Positions 8,397 to 19,300 of a DNA stretch of 64,000 nt are shown piece after piece. Both the position numbers and the translations under genes were made by a program. Below the pieces are notes generated by a model. It worked only from the letters and a program-made list of their open reading frames with translations, was not told the DNA's origin and did no database searches. The stretch's first letter is position 1; the number at the start of each line of letters is the position of its first letter. The stretch is from Alloboseaceae bacterium BT-24-1 (GTDB taxonomy: Bacteria > Pseudomonadota > Alphaproteobacteria > Rhizobiales > Beijerinckiaceae): positions 682,001-746,000 of the forward strand of contig JAOYTL010000001.1 of the NCBI GenBank assembly GCA_025846845.1, written 5' to 3'.

Positions 8397-9752
8397 ATGG
8401 CAGGACGGTCGAAGCTGATGTCGGACGCATCGATTCATTGCTGGGTTTCTCACCCTGCATCGGAAACGCCGGCCCGTGCCGGCCGATCGGGGCAATATGG
8501 CCTCGGGCGCCTTCTCCTGGTGCTTTCCGCCCTCATGATCTTCGCCGCATCGATGGTATCGGCGGCGGAGCGTGACACCGCAGAAACGCTCTCGATCGGC
8601 GACAAGGTCACGATCTCGGTCTTCGGCCAGACGGACCTCTCCGGCGATTTCGTGCTCGATGGGGCGGGAGCGGTCAACATGCCCCTGGCCGGGCGCATCA
8701 GGGTCGCGGGACTGACAGCGATGGAAGCGGAGGCGCGGATCCGCAGCGCCCTCATGGACGGTTACCTCAAGGATGCCGTCGTCAGCCTGCGGGTGGCAGA
8801 ACTGAAGCCGATCTACATCATGGGCGAGGTGCGCTCGCCGGGAACCTATCCGTTCCGGCACGGCCTCACCGTCCTGGGGGCGGTCGCGCTGGCTGGCGGC
8901 TATCGCGTCGGCGACGAGTCGCTCGCCGTGCTCAAATCCGAACTTCTGCTCGCGGACGAACGTGAGACCCTGCTCAACACGTCGCTCCAGACGTGGATGG
9001 CAAGGCGCGCGCGGCTCGAAGCGGAACGCGACGGCGTCAAACAGCTCGTCCCAGATACGCGCGCTGCGGCGAACGCCCAGCTTCTGGCCGGAGAACAGGA
9101 AATCCTCGACTTCCAGCGCCGGGCGCGCGAGGGCGAGCGCGACTTGCTGAGCCAGCAGGTCGCGCGGCTCCAGTCCGAAAAGGCCGCTCTGACCGAGCAA
9201 GCTCGACTGGTCGAGCGGCAGGTCGAGCTGACGCGCGAGCAATCGAGCGAATACAACAAGCTGGCGACGACCGGCCATGGCCTGCGCACCGTCCAGGTCG
9301 AGCGCGAGCGCGACTATGCCCGCACGCAGGGCGAAGCCGCGCGCCTGCGGGCGGAGCTGGCCAAGAGCGAGACGGCGCTCGGCGAGCTGACGCTGCGGCT
9401 GCGCGAGCTCGACACGACCTATATGCGCCGCGTCGTGCTCGAGCTCCAGGAGACCCGGCAGAAGATCCTCGAGGTCGAGCGCAGCCTTCCGGTCGCCCGT
9501 GAGATCGCCGAAGGCCGGCGCCGCCGGATGGTCGCAAGCGAAGGTTCCAGCGCGGCGAACGACTGGGATATCCGGATCACACGGCAGGCCGGTCTCACGC
9601 CGGTGACGATTCAGGCAAAATTCGAAACCTCGCTGCAACCTGGCGACATCGTCCAGGTCGCTCCGAAGGCGCGCGCGATCGAGAGCAAGATGCCAGGTGG
9701 GGAGGCACAAACGCCGATGCGCTCGCTCACCGGTCTCGCCAGCCAGCAATGA
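8397..9752 (+). CDS. Outer-membrane polysaccharide export protein (OPX, Wza/GumB-like) with long coiled coil
   Basis: This 451-residue periplasmic/outer-membrane protein forms the export conduit for the polymer. A hydrophobic segment (LLLVLSALMIFAASMVSA) near residues 38-55 acts as signal peptide with a likely VSA-A cleavage and no lipobox, so unlike Wza it is not an obvious lipoprotein. The Poly_export/SLBB part follows (LSIGDKVTISVFGQ and IYIMGEVRSPGTYPF). A coiled coil rich in E, R, A and L then spans roughly 200-390, before a last short domain ending at LQPGDIVQVAP. OPX proteins with long helical regions occur beside GumC-type partners in alphaproteobacteria. The ATG at 8397 is a best guess; the ATG at 8418 is also possible and neither has a strong ribosome-binding site. 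Confidence 0.87.
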   Translation: MAGRSKLMSDASIHCWVSHPASETPARAGRSGQYGLGRLLLVLSALMIFAASMVSAAERDTAETLSIGDKVTISVFGQTDLSGDFVLDGAGAVNMPLAGRIRVAGLTAMEAEARIRSALMDGYLKDAVVSLRVAELKPIYIMGEVRSPGTYPFRHGLTVLGAVALAGGYRVGDESLAVLKSELLLADERETLLNTSLQTWMARRARLEAERDGVKQLVPDTRAAANAQLLAGEQEILDFQRRAREGERDLLSQQVARLQSEKAALTEQARLVERQVELTREQSSEYNKLATTGHGLRTVQVERERDYARTQGEAARLRAELAKSETALGELTLRLRELDTTYMRRVVLELQETRQKILEVERSLPVAREIAEGRRRRMVASEGSSAANDWDIRITRQAGLTPVTIQAKFETSLQPGDIVQVAPKARAIESKMPGGEAQTPMRSLTGLASQQ

Positions 9753-9902
9753 CCGGCGCTGCGGCTCGTGCCGAGAGGGTCTCCTTGCCTGTGACGACGA
9801 TGATCATCCCCGCGACCACTGCCGTCTCCTCTCTGTGACCGGCTGACCGATGCAAAGCGGCGAAGCGGAGGAGATACTCCACTTGTTGAAACGGAGAGAT
9901 CC

Positions 9903-10337
9903 TTGACGAGCTCGGAGAAGCACAGCCGGGAAGGCCATAGCAGCGAGCGCCCCTCCCCGTCGCTTCCGACGGTCCGGCATGCTGCCTTCGCGAGACATTG
10001 GCTCGCGGTCGACGAGGGAGGCGCCGAACTCACGAAGGCGGCCTTTGGCACGCCAGCCAGACGGGCGCCCCAGCGGCTTGCGCTGCATGAGACGCCGCCC
10101 CCTCGCCCGTCCGTCACTCCGCAAGACACATCCGCGCCAAGCCGCCTGAGATCGACGGTACTCCTGCTGCTTCTGGCCCTGGCGGTGCTCCTCGCAGAGC
10201 CCGCGGCCAGACTGCTGGCGCGGGCGCTCTCCCTGCGGTCAGACCCTCCCGGCGCGACCGCGATCCTGCCGCCGACCAGAGCTGACCCGGCCAGACCAGG
10301 TATCCGCCTCCAGACGAAGCGCGTGGGCGAGGGCTGA
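9903..10337 (+). CDS. Small single-pass membrane protein of unknown function
   Basis: This 144-residue protein uses a TTG start preceded by GGAGAG at a good distance. The N-terminal 75 residues are polar and Pro/Ser/Arg-rich (ending PPPRPSVTPQDTS). One hydrophobic segment follows at about 83-98 (LLLLLALAVLLAEPAA), then a basic tail. It sits between the export protein and the methyltransferase gene, ending 3 bases before the latter, so it is probably co-transcribed with the assembly line. I do not recognise a family. Its coding status rests on the start signal, spacing and a plausible membrane segment. Confidence 0.5.
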   Translation: MTSSEKHSREGHSSERPSPSLPTVRHAAFARHWLAVDEGGAELTKAAFGTPARRAPQRLALHETPPPRPSVTPQDTSAPSRLRSTVLLLLLALAVLLAEPAARLLARALSLRSDPPGATAILPPTRADPARPGIRLQTKRVGEG

Positions 10338-10340
10338 TCG

Positions 10341-11198
10341 ATGACGGTCATGGCCGCCTGGAAGCAGAACCTGCGCATGGCGGCCCGCACGGCTTCGGTC
10401 AGTTGGCCAGGCATCGTCCAGCTGCGCCAACGGCTTTACGAGGCCCGGTTTCGTACCGGCAGATATCACTGCGGCTACAGCGGCCGATATGACAGCTTTC
10501 AGGCTGCGGAGCGCGCCCTTCCAGCCGGCCTCGCGGGCTTCGACCATACCGCCATGGCCGATATCGACCACTACACCACCATGGCCGGAGGCTTCGAGCC
10601 GATGCCGGCGACCGAGTACCCGGTTCTGTTGTGGCTGCGCGGCGCTCTGGACGAAGGCGCGCGGACGCTGCTCGATCTGGGCGGCTATGTCGGGCACGCT
10701 TTTCGCCAATACGATCGCTATCTCGCCTTCCCGGACGAGTTCCGTTGGAGCGTCTTCGACCTTCCCCACATCACCCAGGCCGGGCAGGCGCTGTCGGCTC
10801 GGCACCCCACTCCGCGCCTGCGCTTCACCAACACCGTCGATGACGGTTGCGGTATGGACATCCTGCTCGCGGCTGGCTCGCTGCAATACCTGCCCGAGCA
10901 CTACCTCCACGAGCGGCTTAACGCCTGGCGGAAACGTCCGCGGCACGTGATCGTCCAGCGGACGCCGCTCCACATGCGACAATCCTTCGTCACGATCCAG
11001 TCCGTGATCACACGAACCGGGCAGGTCTCGTTCTGTCCCTATAGCGTCGCGGCACGTGCGCGCTTCATCGACGGCCTGCTCGCGCTCGGCTACGAGCTCG
11101 TGGACTCCTGGGAGAAGCCGCGCAGCCTCGACGTGCCGTTCCATCCGGAATGCCATGTCGAGACCTATTCAGGGCTCTACTTCCGGCTGAGCCCCTGA
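10341..11198 (+). CDS. Putative methyltransferase, TIGR04325 (LIC12133-like) family
   Basis: This 285-residue protein resembles the TIGR04325 family of putative SAM-dependent methyltransferases from polysaccharide clusters. It shows YHCGYSGRYDSFQAA near the N terminus, a glycine-rich SAM-site-like LLDLGGYVGHAF, WSVFDLPHITQAG, an ILLAAGSLQYLP strand and a C-terminal HVETYSGLYFR. It lies 3 bases after the small membrane protein gene and about 170 bases before the first NRPS gene, all on the same strand. It could methylate a sugar or the assembly-line product; the sequence does not distinguish these. Confidence 0.75.
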   Translation: MTVMAAWKQNLRMAARTASVSWPGIVQLRQRLYEARFRTGRYHCGYSGRYDSFQAAERALPAGLAGFDHTAMADIDHYTTMAGGFEPMPATEYPVLLWLRGALDEGARTLLDLGGYVGHAFRQYDRYLAFPDEFRWSVFDLPHITQAGQALSARHPTPRLRFTNTVDDGCGMDILLAAGSLQYLPEHYLHERLNAWRKRPRHVIVQRTPLHMRQSFVTIQSVITRTGQVSFCPYSVAARARFIDGLLALGYELVDSWEKPRSLDVPFHPECHVETYSGLYFRLSP

Positions 11199-11364
11199 CG
11201 CGAGATCCTCAACCCACCACATCCACACCCCATTGGGCGTGCCTCGCTCGGCTGGGCCCGCTGAGCGCCTGCCGCTCGCTCGGAATCGACCTCCCCTTAG
11301 GGAGATGGCGTTACTCCGACTGCTCCCATTTTGTCGTGCAGGCTTGGCGCATAGCCTTTCCCGC

Positions 11365-13395
11365 ATGACACAGACCATCGACAGGGAAGCCGCCCGCAAG
11401 GCTTCAGGTTGCCGCGAACCACGGGCACCCGCTGCTCCCGACCCCACTGGACCGTCGCGTCGACGTGCCATCCAGCCGGCAGCTCCACGACCCGATCGAT
11501 CCGGGATCGCAGTCGCTCAACCCGCCGCCACGACGGTGGCCGAGCTCTTTGCCGCACAAGTCGCTGCTCAACCGCGCGCCATTGCACTTTCCCTGGGCGC
11601 GGCCAGCCTGTCCTATGCAGAACTCGACGAGCGCGCCGAGCGACTGGCCTGCCGGCTGACCGCGATGGGCGCAAGCCCAGGCACGATCGTCGGGCTCTGC
11701 CTGCCACGCTCGCTCGACCTGATCGTGGCGCTGCTCGCCATCCTGAAAAGCGGCGCGGCCTATCTGCCTCTGGATCCGGCCTATCCGGGCGAACGTCTCG
11801 CTTTCATGGTCGAGGATGCGGATGCCCCGATCATCGTCGCATCCGAACACTTTGACTGGCTGCCAGCCGGTCGACTGCGGCTCGACCCGCAGCACCCTGC
11901 AGAAGTCGATGTGGCGCATGCCCCGGCCCCGAGATGCGCGGCAGCGGCTGGTGACCTCGCTTATGTGATCTATACCTCCGGCTCGACCGGCAAGCCGAAG
12001 GGCGTCGCGATCGAGCATGCCGCCATTACGCGGCTCTTCAGCGCAACGCAGGCCTGGTTCGGCTTCCGGCCCGCCGATGTCTGGACCTTGTTCCATTCGG
12101 TATCGTTCGATTTCTCTGTCTGGGAAATCTGGGGGGCGCTGCTTCACGGCGGGCGTCTGGTGATCGTGCCAGAGAGCACGACGCGGGACCCCGCCGCTTT
12201 TTTGCGCCTGCTCGCCGATGAGGGCGTCACGGTGCTCAACCAGACGCCGTCCGCATTCGCCGCCCTCGATCGCGCCGATCACGACCGCAGCGGGCGCGAC
12301 CGGCTCGCTCTGCGGCTGGTCATCTTCGGCGGCGAGGCGCTCGATCCGCGGCGTCTTGCCGGCTGGTATCAGCGCCGCGGCGAGCATGCGCATCTCGTCA
12401 ACATGTACGGGATCACGGAAACGACGGTGCATGTCACCTATCGCCCTCTCTCTCCTGCCGAGACGACGCAACCATCGAGCCTTATCGGGCGGCCGATCCC
12501 GGACCTCGAACTCCTGCTGCTCGACGGTGAGACCCTGCGTCCGGTGCCACGAGGCGAGATCGGCGAGATCTTCGTCGCGGGAGCGGGGTTGGCGCGCGGC
12601 TATCTGAACCGGCCGGACCTCAATGCCACGCGCTTCGTGCCGCACCCGCAGCAATCCGGAACCCGACTCTACCGTTCCGGCGACCTCGCCCGTCAGGTCG
12701 AGGACGACGACTACGAGTATCTCGGCCGGGCCGATCAGCAGGTGAAGATCCGGGGCTTTCGCGTCGAGCTCGGCGAGATCGAGACGGCGCTGATGTCTCA
12801 TCCCGCGATCGGGCAGGCCGCAGTGCTGCTCCGCTCCGATGACGGGTACGAGCGTCTCGTCGGCTACCTTGTTTCAGGGGGCACGGAGCGCCCCTCGCCG
12901 GCTGCGCTGAAGACCCATCTCGGCGAGATCCTGCCCGATCATATGGTGCCGGCGGCTTTCGTCTTCGTGCCTGACATCCCGCTGACCGTGAACGGCAAGC
13001 TCGATCGCGCCGCGCTGCCGGAACCCGGCCGCTCACGACCCGATAGCGCCGCCCCCTACGCTGCGCCCCGTAACCCGACGGAGCGGCGGTTTGCGGATGC
13101 CGTCGCCGACATCTTCCAGATCGATCTCGTCAGCATAGACGACAATCTTTTCGACATCGGTGGCAATTCGCTGCTCATCGCCGAACTTCACCGGCGCCTT
13201 GTCCGGGATCTGCCCTGGTTCGCGCTGGTCGACCTGTACCGCTATCCGAATGTGCGCGCGCTGGCCGGCCATTTGACACCGCAGAAGCCCAGTGTGCTCG
13301 GCAGCCTCGCCGCCGCACGAGAGCGTGGATTGCGTACGCGCGGCCCGACCACTCCGTTTCTTGGAAGCGTGTCGATCGGCGGCTCTCATGACTGA
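11365..13395 (+). CDS. NRPS loading module A-PCP, predicted threonine-activating
   Basis: This 676-residue cytosolic protein activates an amino acid and tethers it to its own carrier domain. Adenylation motifs are complete: A3 YTSGSTGKPKG (about 203-213), A4 FDFSVWE, A5 NMYGITETT, A7 YRSGDLAR, A8 GRADQQVKIRGFRVE and A10 NGKLDRAALP. The carrier site is DIGGNSL with Ser602. Aligning by eye to GrsA gives the pocket residues DFWNIGMVHK, the classic threonine code. There is no condensation domain, so it starts the chain. The ATG at 11365 lacks a clear ribosome-binding site; the ATG at 11305 is an alternative. Its last 8 bases overlap the next gene. Confidence 0.9.
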   Translation: MTQTIDREAARKASGCREPRAPAAPDPTGPSRRRAIQPAAPRPDRSGIAVAQPAATTVAELFAAQVAAQPRAIALSLGAASLSYAELDERAERLACRLTAMGASPGTIVGLCLPRSLDLIVALLAILKSGAAYLPLDPAYPGERLAFMVEDADAPIIVASEHFDWLPAGRLRLDPQHPAEVDVAHAPAPRCAAAAGDLAYVIYTSGSTGKPKGVAIEHAAITRLFSATQAWFGFRPADVWTLFHSVSFDFSVWEIWGALLHGGRLVIVPESTTRDPAAFLRLLADEGVTVLNQTPSAFAALDRADHDRSGRDRLALRLVIFGGEALDPRRLAGWYQRRGEHAHLVNMYGITETTVHVTYRPLSPAETTQPSSLIGRPIPDLELLLLDGETLRPVPRGEIGEIFVAGAGLARGYLNRPDLNATRFVPHPQQSGTRLYRSGDLARQVEDDDYEYLGRADQQVKIRGFRVELGEIETALMSHPAIGQAAVLLRSDDGYERLVGYLVSGGTERPSPAALKTHLGEILPDHMVPAAFVFVPDIPLTVNGKLDRAALPEPGRSRPDSAAPYAAPRNPTERRFADAVADIFQIDLVSIDDNLFDIGGNSLLIAELHRRLVRDLPWFALVDLYRYPNVRALAGHLTPQKPSVLGSLAAARERGLRTRGPTTPFLGSVSIGGSHD

Positions 13396-16300
13396 CCAGC
13401 TTCCCGAGCGCGCCATCGCCATCATCGGCATGGCCGGTCGTTTTCCCGGCGCACAGACGATCGGAACGTTCTGGCAGAACCTGCTGAATGGCGTCGAGTC
13501 CATCACCAGGTTCGATCCCGCCGAACTCGAGGACAGCTTCGACGCGGCGACGCGAGCGCTTCCGAACTTCATTCCGGCGCGGCCCGTCCTCGACGGCGTC
13601 GATCGGTTCGATGCACCCTTCTTCGGCATGCTGCCGCGCGAGGCGGCGCTCACCGATCCGCAGCAGCGCCTGCTGCTGGAATGCGCCTGGGAGGCGCTCG
13701 AGGATGCCGGCTACGATCCTGCCGCCCCAGGCCAGTGCATCGGCGTCTTCGCCGGCGCCACCTCCAGCACCTATCTGCTGCAGAACCTGCTTCACGATCG
13801 TTCGGCAATAGCCGACTACACATCGGGCTTCCAGGTCGGCAACCTGTCGATGCTGGTCGGCTCCGCCGCGGACTTCACCGCGACGCGCATCGGCTACAAG
13901 CTTGGTCTCACCGGCCCCTGCGTCGCCGTCCAGTCCGCCTGCTCGACCTCGCTGCTGGCGGTTTCCCAGGCCGTGCAGAGCCTGCTCTGCCATGGCTGCG
14001 ACATGGCGCTCGCAGGCGGCGTCTCGATCACCTTCCCGCAGAAGCGTGGCTATCTCGCCCAGGAGGGCGGCATGGTCTCGACGGACGGCCATTGCCGCGC
14101 GTTCGACAGTGGCGCCAACGGCACGGTGTTCGGTAGCGGCGCCGGTCTCGTCGTGCTGAAGCGGCTGGAGGATGCGGTTGCCGACCGTGACCAGATCTAC
14201 GCCGTCATCCGCGGCGTCGGCGTCAACAATGACGGGGCCGGCAAGGTCGGCTTCACCGCACCCAGCGTCGACGGCCAGGCCGCGGCGATAGCCATGGCTC
14301 ACGCCGCCGCCGATGTCGACGCACGCTCGATCGGCTATGTCGAGTGCCACGGCACCGGCACGCCGATGGGCGACCCGATCGAGGTCGCAGGCCTCGCTGC
14401 GGCCTTTCGCCTGACAACGGAGGATCGCGGCTTCTGCGCCCTCGGCTCGGTCAAATCCAATATCGGCCATCTCGATGCCGCCGCCGGCGTGACGGGACTG
14501 ATCAAGGCTTCGCTCGCGGTGAAGAGCGGGGTGCTGCCTGCGAGCCTGCACGTCACGCAGCCGAACCCGGCGCTCGAGCTGCCTGGCAGCCCATTCTTCA
14601 TCGCGGACCGCAGGCAGGACTGGTCCGGACAGGGCGGGCCACGCCGTGCCGGCGTCAGCGCCTTCGGGGTCGGCGGGACGAATGTCCACCTCGTGCTGGA
14701 GCAGGCACCAGCGCATGAGGCCGAGGCGCCGGCCCGCCGCAACCAGCTTCTGACGCTCTCGGCCCGCAGCGGGGCGGCGCTCGGCGAGGCGCGTGACCGA
14801 CTCGCCGAGCATCTCGAAGCCCATCCCGAGCAGAGCCTCGCCGACATCGCCTTCACCTTGCAGACGGGGCGGCGGCCCTTCCCTCACCGCCTCGCAATCG
14901 CCGCCGGCAGCCATGTCGAAGCCGCCACTGCCTTGCGCAAGCAGAACGCCGAACGCGCTACCGCGGTCACCGGCGCCGGCGATCTCGTCTTCATGTTCCC
15001 GGGGCAGGGTTCGCAATACCCCCAGATGGCGCGGGAGCTCTATGCGGGCGAGCCGGTCTTTCGCCGGACTGTCGACCTGTGCTGCGAGCTGCTGAAGCCC
15101 GAGTTCGGGCTCGATCTGCGCAAGCTGCTCTATCCGAGCAATGGCGGCGATCCGGAGCGGCTGGCGGCGACCCTGTTCGCCCAGCCGGCGATCTTCACGG
15201 TCGAATACGCGCTGGCGCAGCTTCTGATGAGCTGGGGCCTGCAGCCTTCCGCCATGATCGGCCATAGCGTCGGCGAGTTCGCTGCCGCCTGTCTCGCCGG
15301 GGTCTTCTCGCTGGAGGACGCGCTGGCACTCGTCGCCAGGCGCGGTCGGATGATGCAGGAACTGCCAGGCGGAGCGATGCTCGCCGTGCGGCTGCCCGAC
15401 ACCGAGGTTGCTGCGCTCGCCCGAAACGGCGTCTGCGTGGCGGCGATCAATGCGCCCGGCATGAGCGTGCTCGCCGGCCCGTTCGAAGCGATCGAGGCTT
15501 TGGAGGTCGAGCTAGAACGGCGCGGGGTAACCCATCGCCGCCTGCAGACCTCGCATGCCTTCCACTCCGGCATGATCGACCCGTTGATCGCGCCCTTCAC
15601 CGAGGCGGTCGCGGCAATCCGCCTCAATCCACCGGAATTGCCCTACATCTCCGGCGTGACTGGCGACTGGGTCACCGCCGAACAGACGACCGATCCCTCC
15701 TATTGGGCGCGGCATGCGCGCGAACCCGTCCGCTTCGCCGACGGCATCGCCACCCTTGCGCGCGGCCTATCGCCCGTCCTGCTGGAGGTGGGGCCCGGCG
15801 CTGCGCTTGCGAGTTTCGCGTTGCAAGGGGCATGCGCCGGCCGGCCCGCCATCTCCTGCCTGCCCGATGCGCAAGGAGACGCCGAAGGCATGCTCGCCGG
15901 GGCGCTCGGACGCCTCTGGACCACCGGAATCACGCCCGATTGGCCGACCTACCAGGCCGGCGGCAAGCCGCAGCGCGTCTCGCTCCCGACCTATCCGTTC
16001 GAACGCAGCCGGCACTGGGTCGAAGCGCCCGTCGTTCCGGCTCCGGCCGCACCGGCTCTGCGAGCGACGGCACCCGCTCAACCTCTGCCCACTCAACCCG
16101 AGCAGGAACCGGCCATGGCTCCCCACGCTGACACCGACATCCCCCTGGGTCGTTCGGACCTCGGCAGCCGGGTCGCCGCGATCTTCGAGAACCTGTCGGG
16201 CCGATCCTTCGGTGCGGATGAGACAGACGCAAGCTTCCTCGAGCTCGGCTTCGACTCGCTCTTGCTGACGCAGGCTGCGCAGAGCCTCCAGACGACGTTC

Positions 16301-19300
16301 GGTGTCCAGATCCGCTTCCGACAGTTGCTCGACGATCTGCCGAGCGTCGACGACGTGACGCGCCACATCGCCGAGCTTCGCCCACAGGAAGCCGCGAAAC
16401 CTGCCGCTACCGTTCAAATCGCGGTGCCGGCTCCGCCTCCCTCGATCGCCGCCACCATCGCCGCCCCGGCTGTTCCTGCGATCCCTGTAGAGCGACCGGT
16501 CGGCTCAGGTCTGGATGCGCTGATGCGCGAGCAGCTCGACGTGATGTCGCGGTTGATGGAGCGGCAGCTCCAGGCCCTGGGCGGCCAGGCCGCAGCGCCG
16601 GCCATCGAGGCAGCAGCGCCTGTCTTGCAATCCTCGCCTGCCCTGCCACGTCCGGCAACCGTGCAGCCTCAGCCAGCCCTCGCTTCCACGGCTCCGGCGA
16701 GCAGTGCCACGGCCGGTCCGGTCGCACGCTTCAAGCCGCTGATCCGCACGGGCAACGAAACCCTGACCGAGGCCCAGCGCGGCCATATCGACCGGCTGAC
16801 GACGCTCTATGTCGGCAAGACCGCGGCCTCGAAGCGGCTGGCGGACCAGCATCGCCCGGTTCTGGCCGACCCTCGCACCGTCTCCGGCTTCGCCGCCGAC
16901 TGGAAGGAGATGGTCTATCCGATCGTCTCCGCCCGGGCGAAGGGCGCCCGGATCTGGGATGTCGACGGCAACGTCTATATCGACCTCGTCAACGGCTACG
17001 GCCAGACCGCCTTCGGTCATGCGCCGGATTTCGTCGTCGAGGCGGTTCAGGCCCAGCTGGCGGACGGCTTCGCCATCGGGCCCCAATCGCCGCTCGCGCA
17101 TGAGGCCTCGCAGCTGTTCTGCGAGCTGACCGGCCATGCCCGCGTCGCTTTCTGCAACACCGGCTCCGAAGCGGTGATGGCGGCGATGCGCGTCGCCCGC
17201 ACCATCACCGGCCGCGACCGGATCGTAGCGTTCTCAGGCGCTTATCACGGCCAGTTCGACGAGGTTCTGGTCCGCGGCGTTGGCGAGCAACACCGGTCCG
17301 TGCCCGCGGCTCCCGGCATTCCAGCTGCGGCCGTCGGGCGCATGACCGTGCTGGACTACGGCACGGATCAGAGCCTTGCCTGGCTGCGCGAGCATGCCCA
17401 GGAACTCGCCGCCGTCCTGGTCGAGCCGGTCCAGAGCCGCCGGCCGGGTTATTTGCCCGCCGCCTTCCTCAAGGAGCTGCGGGCGATCACCGAACAGGCC
17501 GGCACGGCCCTGGTCTTCGACGAGGTTGTCACGGGCTTCCGCGTCCACCCCGCCGGCGTGCAGGCCCTGCTCGGCATCAGGCCGGACCTCGCCACTTACG
17601 GCAAGGTCGTCGGCGGCGGACTACCGGTCGGCCTCCTGGCGGGCGAACCCCGCTTCATGGATGCGCTCGACGGCGGCGCCTGGCGCTTCGGCGACGACAG
17701 CGCGCCCGAGGTCGGCGTTACCTTCTTTGCGGGAACCTTCGTCCGGCATCCGCTCGCGCTCGCGGCGACGGTCGCCGTGCTGAAGCACGTCAAGGAGAAG
17801 GGGCCGGCGCTGACCGAGGCGCTGACGCAGCGCATGCAGCGCCTCGTCGAGGATCTGCGCCGCATCTTTACGAAAGCCGGTTGGGATGTGCCGATCGAGA
17901 GCTATGGCAGCGTGTTCTATTTCGAGCCGGGCCGCGATCACCGGCTCGGCAGCCTGCTGCACTACCATTTGCGCGCCCGCGGCATCTTCATCCAGGAGCA
18001 TTATCCCTGCTTCCTGACGACCCAGCACGGCGATGCCGAGATCGCGGCGATCATCGCCGCCTTCGAGGACAGCCTCGATCTCATGCGCCGGGATGGCATG
18101 CTGCCCGGAATAGTCGCCGCGATCAGCCCCCCTGACGCGCCTGACATTTCATCGGAGATCGAACTTCCGCTCACCGAAGCCCAGAGTGAGATCTGGCTCT
18201 CGGACCAGACCGGCCCCGAGGCCAGCGCAGCCTTCAACGAATCCGTCAGCTTGACGCTCGATGGCGGTATCGACGCGCTGCGTCTCGCCGAGACGGTCCG
18301 GCAAGTCGCCGGCAGGCACGCGGTCCTCCACGCGCGCTTCTCCGTAGATGGCGAGATGATGCAGCTCCCGTCCTCTGGAAATTTCCCGGTCTCGATCGGC
18401 GATCTGCGCGGTGAGCCCAACCCGCAAGCCGCGCTTCAGGCAAGGGTCGAGGCCTATGCGAGCCGACCCTACGACCTCGTGCAGGGGCCTGTCGCGGAGG
18501 CCGAGATCATCCGTCTCGGCGAGCACAAGCACGTGCTGATCCTCTCGGCGCATCACATCGTCTGTGACGGCTGGTCGACGAACATCCTGCTCGATGAGAT
18601 CGCCACGGCCTATCGCTCCGGCGTCGAGGCACTGCCGGCGCCGATGTCCTTTGCGGACTACGCGACGACGACCCGACATGACGCACGCACGGAAGAAGCC
18701 GCGGCCTACTGGACCCAGATGTTCGCGGAGCTTCCGGCGCCGCTCGAACTGCCGGCCGATCGGCCGCGGCAAGCTCAGCGCAGCTTTCGTGGGGGCACAC
18801 GCACGAGCTTCATCGATGCCGATCTCTATCGCAAGGTGAAGGCGGCGGGCGCCAAGCGTCGGCGGACGCTCTTCGCCACGCTCTTCACCGCCTTCCAGGT
18901 GCTGCTGCTACGGCTTTCCGGCCAGCGCGATCCCGTCATCGGCGTTCCCGCTGCCGGCCAGTCTCTGCTCGAAGGGCCCTCCCCGGTTGGCCATTGCGTC
19001 AACTTCCTGCCGATCCGCAGCGGGATCGACCCGGCCGAGCCGTTCTCGACCCATCTCGACAAGGTCGGGCGCGCCATCCTCGACGCCTATGATCATCAAA
19101 GCTTCACGCTCGGTGCACTGCTGAAACGGCTGCGCGTCCCGCCGGTGTCCGGGCGGCTGCCGCTGGTCGAGGTCCAGTTCAATCTCGAACGGCTGGCCGG
19201 CAATCTCGACTTCGGAGCCGGGATCAGCGCCGGAGCCGTGCCGAACCCCAAGGCCTTCTCAACCTTCGATCTCTATTTCAGTATCGTCGAATCCGACGAG

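Noticed and set aside
13175..15265. Long minus-strand frame opposite the KS-AT region
   Set aside because: Shadow of the PKS coding strand; no motif, no ribosome-binding site and no spacing to other minus-strand genes.
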